A stretch of 22,228 nucleotides of DNA from CAZUCD01 sp964618855 (GTDB lineage Bacteria; Sumerlaeota; Sumerlaeia; SLMS01; JANRJK01). Shown in pieces: positions 15,843 to 22,228 of this stretch. The translations under genes were made by a program, and so were the position numbers. Every line of letters starts with the position of its first letter. The stretch's first letter is position 1. The notes under the pieces are model-generated. The model ran no database searches and was not told the DNA's origin. It worked only from the letters and a program-made list of their open reading frames with translations. Where the stretch lies: NCBI GenBank assembly GCA_964618855.1, contig CAZUCD010000056.1:1-22228 (forward strand), read 5' to 3'.

Positions 15843-15899
15843 CCGCAGCCGGCCGACCTCGCCGCGCGTTGCCTCAGCATCACGACTGAAGCCGAAGGA
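15829..15899 (+). promoter_or_regulatory. long-range inverted repeat able to hide the Shine-Dalgarno of the next frame
   Basis: TCCTTCGGC (15829-15837), inside the last codons of the Cys-rich gene, is perfectly complementary to GCCGAAGGA (15891-15899), which contains most of the GAAGGAG ribosome site at 15894-15900. The loop is 53 bases. A ribosome finishing the Cys-rich gene would open the first arm and free the site, giving translational coupling. The pairing is seen in sequence; the regulation is inferred. Confidence 0.45.
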
Positions 15900-15906
15900 G
15901 CCTCAC

Positions 15907-15942
15907 ATGCACCGACATGTCCGTGGGCGGGCTGTTCGATGA
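15907..15942 (+). CDS. 11-residue leader frame MHRHVRGRAVR overlapping the membrane-fusion gene start
   Basis: ATG 15907 stands six bases after GAAGGAG (15894-15900), the best ribosome site of this region, and reads MHRHVRGRAVR before a TGA at 15940-15942. That stop overlaps the ATG of the membrane-fusion protein (15939) as ATGA. The membrane-fusion start itself has no good Shine-Dalgarno, so this minigene probably delivers ribosomes by termination-reinitiation. The peptide has four Arg and two His and may have no role of its own. The alternative is that the strong site marks an annotation error further downstream, but no other ATG at suitable spacing is in the adaptor frame. Confidence 0.55.
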   Translation: MHRHVRGRAVR

Positions 15943-17390
15943 CCGCCCGCTCAAGTCCCGATGTCACCAACAGAATGCCCGTGCCGCCGATCCGCTGGGG
16001 GACGCGGGTGGGGTTGCCTATCGCACTGACCATCGCCATGACCGCGCTTCTGGGTTCGTCGCTCATGGGGAGCTTCACATCGGCGACCCCTGTGGATGCG
16101 ACCCCCGTGGTCGAGTTGCCGGCGAAGACTGTGCGCGCCACGGACAACCCGGGCGCTTCGTCCGCCACGCGCGTTCAGGCCGCGGGATGGATCGAACCCG
16201 ACCCATATCCGGTGGCCGTCGCGGCCCTTGCATCAGGAACGGTCGCCGAAGTCCTCGTGCGCGAGGGCGACGCCGTTTCCGCCGGTCAAGTGGTCGCGCG
16301 CCTTGTGGAGGCGGACGCGCAGCTCGCGTTGAGTCGCGCCGAGGCGGAGCTTCGGGCGGCCGAGGCGGCATGGCGCCTCAACACGGTCAACGAGCGAGAA
16401 CTCGCCGTCACAGCCGCGCGTGTTGCGGAGACCAGTGCCTCCCTCGCGCTTGCCCTCGCGGAACGCGACGCGACCGCGGCGAAGGCGCAGGAAGCGGGGC
16501 GCACGTGGAAGCGGTTCGAGGCCCTGGCGGCCTCGGGTTCGGCCTCCGAGGCCGACCACTACTCGGCTGAGGCCGGCTGGAGCGTGGCCCGGGCGGAACT
16601 GGCCGCGGCTGCCGCGAGAATCGCCGTCGCGCGCGCGCAGCACGAGGCTGCGCTCGCCGACGCCCGCGCCGCCGCACAAACCGCCGAGCACCGCATAGCC
16701 GAGGCGCGCGCCCTGGACCTCGCCCGCATCGACGCACAGGAGGCCCGCCTTCGCATGGAGCGCATGCATCTCCGCGCGCCCTCCGACGGCGTGGTCATGC
16801 GCCGGCTCGTCGCACCGGGCGCGCGGCTCGTCGTGGCCTCCGACGAGCCCGAGGCCGCTCATGCGCTCCTCCTCTACGATCCGCGCCACCTTCAGGTGCG
16901 CGTGGACGTCCCGCTCGCCGACGCTGCGAAGGTCGGCGTCGGAACGGCCGCGGAGGTCACGGTCGAACTGTTGCCGGAGCGGCGGTTCCGCGGAAGCGTC
17001 ACGCGCGTGGCGGGCGAGGCCGACATCCAGAAGAACACGCTTCAGGCAAAGGTCCGCCTCGATGAGACCTCACCGGAACTCCGGCCCGAGATGCTCGCGC
17101 GCGTCCGATTCCTGGACACACCCCACGCAGCCACCCCACCTGCAGGTGCGCGCGCGGTCTTTGCCCCTGCGGAAGCGATTCGCAACGGCCGCGCGTGGGT
17201 CGTGGCCGCCTTTGATGGTGCGGAGGGGAGCGCAAAGCTGCGCACCGTCACGCTGACCGGCGCCGAGAGCGGCGGGTGGCTGGAAACCAGCGACGGGCTG
17301 CGACCCGGCGACCTCGTGATCACATCGGGCTCCGACGGCCTCGCGGACGGCGCGCCCGTGAGGGTCACCACGAAGACCGGAGCGCCCTGA
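15939..17390 (+). CDS. periplasmic membrane-fusion (HlyD/MacA-like adaptor) protein
   Basis: A 483-residue adaptor. The N-terminal membrane anchor is at about 23-45. A biotinyl-lipoyl-like half (GWIEPDPYPVAVAA, then GTVAEVLVREGDAVSAGQVVARL, about 83-122, split here) follows, then a very Ala/Glu/Arg-rich coiled-coil hairpin to about residue 265. The second lipoyl half is LRAPSDGVVMRRLVAPGARL (about 277-296), followed by a beta-barrel domain with VDVPLADAAKVGVGTAAEV and a membrane-proximal domain to the end. It should bridge the inner-membrane ABC permeases to an outer partner. It begins by ATGA overlap with an 11-codon leader frame, and one base separates its stop from the ATPase start. No TolC-like gene is in the window. 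Confidence 0.88.
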   Translation: MTARSSPDVTNRMPVPPIRWGTRVGLPIALTIAMTALLGSSLMGSFTSATPVDATPVVELPAKTVRATDNPGASSATRVQAAGWIEPDPYPVAVAALASGTVAEVLVREGDAVSAGQVVARLVEADAQLALSRAEAELRAAEAAWRLNTVNERELAVTAARVAETSASLALALAERDATAAKAQEAGRTWKRFEALAASGSASEADHYSAEAGWSVARAELAAAAARIAVARAQHEAALADARAAAQTAEHRIAEARALDLARIDAQEARLRMERMHLRAPSDGVVMRRLVAPGARLVVASDEPEAAHALLLYDPRHLQVRVDVPLADAAKVGVGTAAEVTVELLPERRFRGSVTRVAGEADIQKNTLQAKVRLDETSPELRPEMLARVRFLDTPHAATPPAGARAVFAPAEAIRNGRAWVVAAFDGAEGSAKLRTVTLTGAESGGWLETSDGLRPGDLVITSGSDGLADGAPVRVTTKTGAP

Positions 17391-17391
17391 C

Positions 17392-18087
17392 ATGGCCTTC
17401 ATCGAGTGCCGCGCCCTCACGCGCACCTACCACCGTGGCAACACGGAGATCACCCCGCTCGACCACCTCGACCTCGACGTGCAGGAAGGGGAGTTCCTCG
17501 CGCTGATGGGCCCCTCCGGAAGCGGCAAGACCACCCTCCTCAACCTTGTCGCGGGCATCGACCGGCCCACCTCCGGCACGCTGCGAATCGACGGGACGGA
17601 CGTTGGCGCCCTGTCCCGCTCGACACTCGCCGAGTGGCGGGCAAGCAACGTGGGCTACATCTTCCAGCTCTACAACCTGATCCCGGTGCTCACCGCGTAC
17701 GAAAACGTCGAGCTCCCGCTGCTGCTACGGCCGATGCCCCGCACGGAGCGTCATCGCCGGGTCGCCGCGGCCCTCGAGCTCGCCGGCATCTCCGACCGCC
17801 ACGACCACTACCCCCGCCAGCTCTCCGGCGGACAGGAACAGCGCGTCGCGATCGCGCGCGCCATCGTCACCGAACCCAGGATCATCGTCGCCGATGAGCC
17901 CACCGGGGACCTGGACAAGACCTCCGCGGGCGAGGTTCTCCTCCTGCTCCAGCGCCTCGCCGCAGACCATCGGCGCACCCTCATCATGGTGACGCACGAC
18001 CCGCACGCGGCGGAGTACGCCAACCGCACGCTGCACCTCGAGAAGGGGCGCCTCGTGGAACAGGCCGCGGCGGTGGGCACCCGATGA
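17392..18087 (+). CDS. ABC transporter ATPase, LolD/MacB type
   Basis: A 231-residue nucleotide-binding subunit. Walker A is GPSGSGKTT (40-48), the Q-loop region is YIFQLYNLIPVLTAYENVELP (89-109 in pieces: FQLYNLIPVL, TAYENVELP), the signature is LSGGQEQRVAIARA (144-157), Walker B is IIVADEPTGDLD (164-175) and the switch is MVTHD with His202. YNLIPxLTAxENVxLP is typical of the LolD/MacB/FtsE group, which powers extraction or mechanotransmission rather than ordinary import. The ATG sits one base after the adaptor stop, and the TGA overlaps the first permease as ATGA. Confidence 0.95.
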   Translation: MAFIECRALTRTYHRGNTEITPLDHLDLDVQEGEFLALMGPSGSGKTTLLNLVAGIDRPTSGTLRIDGTDVGALSRSTLAEWRASNVGYIFQLYNLIPVLTAYENVELPLLLRPMPRTERHRRVAAALELAGISDRHDHYPRQLSGGQEQRVAIARAIVTEPRIIVADEPTGDLDKTSAGEVLLLLQRLAADHRRTLIMVTHDPHAAEYANRTLHLEKGRLVEQAAAVGTR

Positions 18088-19223
18088 TACCCCCGCGGAT
18101 GCTCCCGGTCGTGGCGAAGTACATCCTCCGCGCCAGGGGGCGCACCGCCCTCACCGTGTCCGGCGTCGCCCTCGCCATGTTCCTCCTATGCGCCGTCCAG
18201 GCGATGCGCGGTGGTGTTTCGGCGGCAACCCGGCAGACCTCCGCGGACACCACGCTTGTCGTGTACCGCGAAAACCGCTTCTGCCCGTTCACGTCCCAAC
18301 TACCGGAGGACCACGGCCGCCGCATCGAAGGCATGCCCGGGGTGGCGGAGGTGGTTCCCATGAAGATCGTCGTCAACAACTGCCGCGCCTCCCTGGACGT
18401 GGTCACCTTTCGCGGCGTCCCGCGGGAGTCCCTCGCCACCCTTCGCCTCACGGTCCTCTCCGGATCGACTGCGGAGTGGGAAAGTCGCAGCGACGCGGCC
18501 CTCGTCGGCGAACGCCTCGCCGCGCGGCGAGGCCTCTCCGTGGGCGACCGCTTCAGCGCATCGGGGGTCACCACGCACGTCGCGGGCATCGTCGCGTCGG
18601 ACCCGCAGGATGAGAACGTCGCCTATGTGCACCTGCCGTTCCTCCAGCTCACGGCGGGAAGCAAGGCGGGAGTCGTCACGCAGTTCAACGTCCGCGTCGA
18701 CGATCCCGCCCGCCTCTCCGCCGTGGCGGAGGCCATCGACGCCGAGTTCCGCACGTCCCAGGCACCCACGTGGACGTCGCCGGAGAAGGCATTCGTGGCG
18801 CGCGCCGTGGCCGATGTCGTCGAGCTCGTCGAGTTCGCCGGATGGCTCGGACTCGGAAGCCTCGTCGCCATCTTCGCCCTTGTCGCCAACGCCATCACCC
18901 TCTCCGTGCAGGGGCGCGTGAAGGACCACGCGGTCATGCAGACGCTCGGGTACGGCGAGGGCCTGATCGTCCGCCTCGTCGTCGCGGAGAGCGTCGGCCT
19001 GAGCGTGCTCGGCGCGGCGCTGGGCTCGGGGGCCGCGCTCGCGGTTTCCCACTGGGGACGCTTCTCGTTCTCGGTCGAGGCCATGAGCGTCCCGATCTCC
19101 GCCGACGGGGGTACCCTGGTGGCGGGCCTCGGCATCAGCATCGTTGTGGGTGTGCTTGCCGGCCTGGCCCCTGCCGTGCGGGCCGCGCGCCTCTCCACCG
19201 TCGAGGCCTTCAGGGCGGTCTGA
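18084..19223 (+). CDS. FtsX/MacB-like ABC permease, first subunit
   Basis: A 379-residue permease with four membrane helices: one at about 20-40 and three C-terminal ones from about 255. A large periplasmic domain (about 45-250) lies between them. It contains VYRENRFCPFTSQLP and VPMKIVVNNCRASLDVVTFR with two Cys (67 and 100), a conserved-looking stretch that may be disulfide bonded or metal binding. The C-terminal half (VMQTLGYGEGLIVRLVVAES and LAPAVRAARLSTVEAFRAV, the latter ending the protein) is typical of the FtsX domain. It starts by ATGA overlap with the ATPase gene and should form a heterodimer with the next permease. Confidence 0.9.
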   Translation: MIPPRMLPVVAKYILRARGRTALTVSGVALAMFLLCAVQAMRGGVSAATRQTSADTTLVVYRENRFCPFTSQLPEDHGRRIEGMPGVAEVVPMKIVVNNCRASLDVVTFRGVPRESLATLRLTVLSGSTAEWESRSDAALVGERLAARRGLSVGDRFSASGVTTHVAGIVASDPQDENVAYVHLPFLQLTAGSKAGVVTQFNVRVDDPARLSAVAEAIDAEFRTSQAPTWTSPEKAFVARAVADVVELVEFAGWLGLGSLVAIFALVANAITLSVQGRVKDHAVMQTLGYGEGLIVRLVVAESVGLSVLGAALGSGAALAVSHWGRFSFSVEAMSVPISADGGTLVAGLGISIVVGVLAGLAPAVRAARLSTVEAFRAV

Positions 19224-19225
19224 CC

Positions 19226-20386
19226 ATGCGACTTCTTCCGTTCGAGTACGCCGTCCGGAACCTCGGGCGCTCGCCCCGCCGGGTGCTCGGCATCGTGGCC
19301 GGCAACGTCCTCGTCGTCCTCCTCATCGTAGCAGCCGCCGCGTTCGTGGAGGGGATGCGCGCCTCACTCGCCCACCGCGACGACTCCCAGAACGTCATCC
19401 TCCTTGGTGCAGGGAGCGAGGAAAGCGTCGAGCGCAGCGAGATTCCCGCCTCCGTCCCCGGCATCCTCGCCGCCAGCGTCCCGGGCATCCGTGCCATCCA
19501 CGGGGAGGCCTTCGTCTCGCCCGAGATTGTGTCGGCGCTCCTCCTCTCGCCCACGCGGGACGGTCGGGAGGACCTGCGCGCCATCGTGCGAGGTGTCACT
19601 CCGGGCGCGTTCCTCGTCCACCAGCGCGTCGAAATCATCGAAGGACGCGCCCCCCGCCCCGGCGCTGGGGAAGTCCTCGCCGGGAGCCTCGCCGCGAGGA
19701 AGATGGGCATCCCAGACCTCGCCGTCGGAAGCAGCCTCTGGTTCGACGGCAATCAATGGACCGTCGTCGGGATCATGGCTGCCCGTCGCTCCGTTATCGA
19801 CGCGGAGCTCTGGGTGCCGCTCCAGGACCTGATGCTCGCCATGAAACGCGACACGCTTTCCTGCGTGGTCGTCACCCTCGACGCCGCTGAATTCGCGGAC
19901 ATCGACGCCTTCACGAAGATGCGCGTGGACCTCGAGCTCGCCGCGATCCGGGAGGCCGACTACTACGCCGCGGTCCTGCGGTTTTACCGACCCGTCCAGG
20001 CCATGATCTGGATCACCGCCCTCCTCGTCGCGGCCAGCGGCGTCCTCGGCGGGCTCAACACGCTCTACGCCGCGTTCGCATCCCGCGTGCGCGAACTCGG
20101 CACGCTCCAGACACTCGGCTATCCCCGCAGGGCCATCGCCCTCAGCCTGATACAGGAGGCGCTTGTCGCGGCGGCGTTTGCCATCATCCTGGCACTCCTG
20201 ATCGCGCACGCACTCCTCGATGGCCGCGCCGTGGCCTACTCCATGGGTGTGTTCGAACTCACCGTCGGCCCGCGCGTCGTCCTCGCCGGCGCGGCCACGG
20301 GCCTCCTGCTGGGCATCATCGGCGCACTGCCTCCCGCATGGCGCTGCCTCCGGCTTCCAATCCACGAATCGCTCAAGGCAACCTGA
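19226..20386 (+). CDS. FtsX/MacB-like ABC permease, second subunit
   Basis: A 386-residue permease of the same family but clearly different sequence from its neighbour. EYAVRNLGRSPRRVLGI at the N-terminus precedes helix one (about 21-43). The periplasmic domain (about 45-260) lacks the paired Cys of the first subunit and has a single Cys in DTLSCVVVTL. Three C-terminal helices follow, with RELGTLQTLGYPRRAIALSL between the first two and PAWRCLRLPIHESLKAT at the end. Two dissimilar permeases with one ATPase gene recall LolCDE and several heteromeric MacB-like exporters. It starts two bases after the previous stop. Confidence 0.9.
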   Translation: MRLLPFEYAVRNLGRSPRRVLGIVAGNVLVVLLIVAAAAFVEGMRASLAHRDDSQNVILLGAGSEESVERSEIPASVPGILAASVPGIRAIHGEAFVSPEIVSALLLSPTRDGREDLRAIVRGVTPGAFLVHQRVEIIEGRAPRPGAGEVLAGSLAARKMGIPDLAVGSSLWFDGNQWTVVGIMAARRSVIDAELWVPLQDLMLAMKRDTLSCVVVTLDAAEFADIDAFTKMRVDLELAAIREADYYAAVLRFYRPVQAMIWITALLVAASGVLGGLNTLYAAFASRVRELGTLQTLGYPRRAIALSLIQEALVAAAFAIILALLIAHALLDGRAVAYSMGVFELTVGPRVVLAGAATGLLLGIIGALPPAWRCLRLPIHESLKAT

Positions 20387-20417
20387 GCCACCATCGCCCT
20401 CCCGAGGAGCCCCCTCC

Positions 20418-20942
20418 ATGAACCACGCCGCCACAATCCCCGCCGTGCTATTCGCGGCCCTAGCCCTCTCGGGCTGCCGCGAGCAGGCCGCCCCTCCGCC
20501 CCCCCAGCCGTCCGCCGCCGCACCCACCCTCCCCGCCGGACTCTTCACCTCGGCGCCGTCCTCCGACACGAAGCCCATCGCCGAGGTCCGCGCCAACGCA
20601 AAGCCCGGGGACACAATCGCGATCGAGGGCTACATCGGGGGACGCGCAAAACCGTTCACCGAGGGCCGCGCCGTGTTCCTCCTCGCCGACGTCGAAAAGG
20701 CCCCACCCTGCGACGACGGGTGTGAGACCCCATGGGACGCATGCTGCGAACCCTCTGAGACCATCCTCGCGAACTCCGCCACGGTGCAGGTCGTGGACGC
20801 CCAGGGCGCCCCGCTCAAAGTGTCGCTCGAAGGCACCAATGGCCTAAAGAGCGGCGCCGTCGTCACCGTCACCGGCAAAGTCCGCGAGGCCGGGGAACGC
20901 ATCCTCTTGGTCGATGCGTCGGGAATCTCCATCAAGCCCTAG
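20418..20942 (+). CDS. Cys-rich lipoprotein, last gene of efflux cassette
   Basis: A 174-residue predicted lipoprotein. The signal is short and ends in the lipobox LSGC, with acylated Cys20; a Pro/Ala linker (25-45) follows. The folded part (about 55-172) looks like an OB-type beta barrel, from PGDTIAIEGYIGGR to VVTVTGKVREAGERILLVD. An inserted loop PPCDDGCETPWDACCEP (97-112) holds Cys98, 102, 109 and 110. Such a compact four-Cys loop is a plausible metal or redox site. GAGGAG (20404-20409) lies eight bases before the ATG, 31 bp after the second permease, so it belongs to the operon. It may be the periplasmic or outer-membrane cargo or receptor of the transporter. I do not recognise a named family. 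Confidence 0.8.
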   Translation: MNHAATIPAVLFAALALSGCREQAAPPPPQPSAAAPTLPAGLFTSAPSSDTKPIAEVRANAKPGDTIAIEGYIGGRAKPFTEGRAVFLLADVEKAPPCDDGCETPWDACCEPSETILANSATVQVVDAQGAPLKVSLEGTNGLKSGAVVTVTGKVREAGERILLVDASGISIKP

Positions 20943-21226
20943 CTGGGAGGTCCCCACGCCCCACAACCGTCAAGCCGAGCCTCCTCGATCATCTGGCCGA
21001 GGTCGTCATACATGAAGAGGCGCTCGCGGAAGAGAACCCATTCGAGCGTCCACGGCCCGCCTTCGCCGGGCACGTAGCGCTCGAGGAGGGCGGAAAGGAC
21101 TACGGTGTCTGATTTCCGCGCAGGCGCAAACGCTATAGGTTCGAACGTCGCCTTTTGCGGAGGGCGAACCAGACGAGAAGGAGCAGAACCTCCGCCAACA
21201 GAATCCGTATCGCCGCGTCTGGAACT
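20939..21226 (-). pseudogene. start-less open frame, possible Rhs-related remnant
   Basis: On the minus strand, 95 codons are open from just after a TGA (21227-21229) to a TAG at 20939-20941. No ATG, GTG or TTG precedes the last 50 codons or so. The encoded text looks like real protein, not a shadow: VRPPQKATFEPIAFAPARK, then LLERYVPGEGGPWTLEWVLF and FMYDDLGQMIEEARLDG. The YDDLGQMIEE piece resembles a YD (Rhs) repeat strand. It partly overlaps the small membrane protein frame. It is most likely a displaced tail of an Rhs or neighbouring gene, or a frame joined by a frameshift. It also explains most of the 190-bp gap after the lipoprotein. Confidence 0.4.
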
Positions 21227-21315
21227 TCAACGGCGCAGCGTTTCGAATACTGTTGAATCACAAAGATCGTAACAAGTAGGAAAATGCAGGATTTGAGTGT
21301 GGTCAGGAAGTCCAA
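21133..21315 (-). CDS. small two-helix membrane protein, candidate immunity protein of the Rhs tip
   Basis: A 60-residue frame with two hydrophobic helices (LKSCIFLLVTIFVI, about 7-20, and IRILLAEVLLLLVWFAL, about 36-52) and a basic end RKRRRSNL. The start is TTG 21315, the only possible one because a stop lies just upstream in frame; AAAGGG stands about ten bases ahead. It begins 50 bases after the Rhs gene stop on the same strand, the usual place of an Rhs/CDI immunity gene. The surrounding DNA is strikingly AT-rich (21241-21300 is 21 of 60 G+C by my count). A role in immunity is inferred from position only, and the frame may be non-coding. Confidence 0.45.
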   Translation of the reverse strand: MDFLTTLKSCIFLLVTIFVIQQYSKRCAVEVPDAAIRILLAEVLLLLVWFALRKRRRSNL

Positions 21316-21365
21316 GACTCAACATCCCTTTCCATCGGAGTTGGGGGGGTGCCGGTGCATACTCA

Positions 21366-22228
21366 TCACGGTCCATCCACCTGCCTGCGCCGTGACAGAC
21401 CGTTCAGAATGGAATTGGTGAGAACTACGCCGAGAACGCCGCCCGGAGTGAGTCCGTCTTGTATAGTTACCAAAAAGTCTGATACTGAAGCCTCTGCCGA
21501 CACTATCTTCTGGGCTTTGGCGCAGCTTCCCCCGCAATACGTCCACTTGTAGTACCTTCCTCTCTCTATCGCGGTCATTGTGATCGTAGGATTGAAGACT
21601 GCCTTTGACGTCGTTACGCTCCCAAGTTCGTAAAGCACTGGGTTTGAGGCCCATTTGGAAAAGTTCGCCAGAGGGTTTCCTTTTCCAAACGATAATGCTT
21701 CTGCAAGGATTAACCCACCAGTCGCGCCCCCCCAAAACCAAGCTCCCTTTGTGTCACCGCAACCCGCAGCAGATCCGGACAACTCTGCGGTCCTCCGCAC
21801 GGTTGGTGCGCCTACCGCATCGAGAACAGCTAGGGCGCTTGCATGCCACTGGTACAGGATCAGCCCGTGGATGTTCTTCATTCTCGACGCACGCGAGAGA
21901 TTGCCCTCCAAGTAGGAGTACAAGTCGATGTTCGAGAACGTGTTCATGAGTTCCTTCGCGCTCAACCCCATCGGATCATTCCAATTCACCGGATCGCCTC
22001 CGCAGTAGGCGTACACATTCCACCCGCCGGCGAGGCCGATTGGGTCGCGTTGCATGAACCGTTTCTCGTGTGGCGAATAGGTGCGGTGTCGGTAGTGGTA
22101 AAACTCCCCCAACTCGTCCCACTCGCGGCCTGTGAACATGAACCGGTTGCCGACGGTCGAGGTGCGGCTCGCGACGATTTCGCCCTCGTCGTCGTAGATA
22201 GTCGGCATGCCGTACGGCTCGTACTCGT
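21366..22228 (-). CDS. Rhs/YD-repeat protein, C-terminal part with variable tip (5' end beyond window)
   Basis: The frame runs from the right edge (EYEPYGMPTIYDDEG) to a double TGA at 21366, about 287 codons visible. The Rhs core end is clear: FTGREWDELGEFYHYRHRTY, then KRFMQRDPIGLAGGWNVYAY and GGDPVNWNDPMGL, matching the RHS-repeat-associated core with its terminal DPxGL. About 210 residues follow, a variable C-terminal tip of unknown family. It has two hydrophobic stretches (WFWGGATGGLILAEAL and GGVLGVVLTNSILNGL) and a CGGSCAKAQ segment. In this family such tips are often toxins released inside neighbouring cells. The tip DNA is lower in GC than the core, which supports tip exchange by transfer. 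A small membrane-protein frame follows. Confidence 0.85.
   Translation of the reverse strand, partial: EYEPYGMPTIYDDEGEIVASRTSTVGNRFMFTGREWDELGEFYHYRHRTYSPHEKRFMQRDPIGLAGGWNVYAYCGGDPVNWNDPMGLSAKELMNTFSNIDLYSYLEGNLSRASRMKNIHGLILYQWHASALAVLDAVGAPTVRRTAELSGSAAGCGDTKGAWFWGGATGGLILAEALSFGKGNPLANFSKWASNPVLYELGSVTTSKAVFNPTITMTAIERGRYYKWTYCGGSCAKAQKIVSAEASVSDFLVTIQDGLTPGGVLGVVLTNSILNGLSRRRQVDGP

Noticed and set aside
21006..21230. 74-codon minus-strand frame overlapping the small membrane protein
   Set aside because: Arg-rich composition with no hydrophobic or domain pattern; two other frames of the same strand give more protein-like text.
21319..21741. Minus-strand frame overlapping the Rhs tip, considered as a larger immunity gene
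   Set aside because: Lies inside the Rhs tip in another frame and has shadow-like composition; the downstream 60-codon frame is the better candidate.
1..22228. tRNA or rRNA genes, CRISPR arrays, insertion-sequence transposases, phage integrases
   Set aside because: None were recognised on either strand; the only sign of mobility is the composition change at the Rhs tip.

Overview
The window is 22.2 kb of mostly GC-rich, densely coding bacterial chromosome. It shows a Gram-negative cell plan: complex I subunits, MreC/MreD, a Flp-type pilin, polysaccharide ABC export, a lipoprotein and a periplasmic-adaptor efflux cassette. Shine-Dalgarno sites are ordinary, starts are often GTG or TTG, and stop/start overlaps are frequent. 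I cannot assign a genus. The Cys-rich MacB-like cassette, the secreted TPR protein and the Rhs locus remind me of Planctomycetota/Verrucomicrobiota-type genomes, but that is an impression from memory, not a result.

Layout. 1-1063 (-): a glycosyltransferase running off the left edge. 1260-2687 (+): 6-phosphogluconate dehydrogenase. 2819-5871 (+): a secreted TPR protein followed by a GT39/ArnT-like membrane glycosyltransferase. 5835-6851 (-): an NrnA-like DHH phosphoesterase, tail-to-tail overlapping the previous gene and divergent from 7031/7112-10054 (+), an mreC-mreD-DigH-like operon for cell shape and peptidoglycan. 10047-11113 (-): an SRPBCC protein and a solitary Flp pilin, separated by a strong hairpin. 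11275-14064 (-): polysaccharide ABC exporter ATPase and permease, then UDP-GlcNAc 2-epimerase (wecB). 14227-15161 (-): nuoA-nuoB without the other complex I genes. 15447-20942 (+): a tightly packed operon of a Cys-rich exported protein, an 11-codon leader frame, a membrane-fusion protein, a LolD/MacB-type ATPase, two different FtsX-like permeases and a Cys-rich lipoprotein. 20939-22228 (-): the 3' end of an Rhs gene with a lower-GC C-terminal tip, a small membrane protein that may be its immunity partner, and a start-less remnant frame.

How parts work together. Four loci concern the cell envelope: sugar transfer (left-edge glycosyltransferase, GT39-like protein), ManNAc-type precursor supply plus ABC export (wecB and exporter), cell-wall elongation with glycan-strand trimming (mreCD plus the GHL10 hydrolase), and the 15.4-20.9 kb efflux or extraction cassette. 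The most interesting parts are that cassette, which has Cys-rich parts at both ends and what looks like translationally coupled control of its adaptor gene, and the Rhs toxin/immunity candidate at the right edge. The right end (about 21.15-21.95 kb) is clearly AT-richer than the rest, which suggests acquired DNA.
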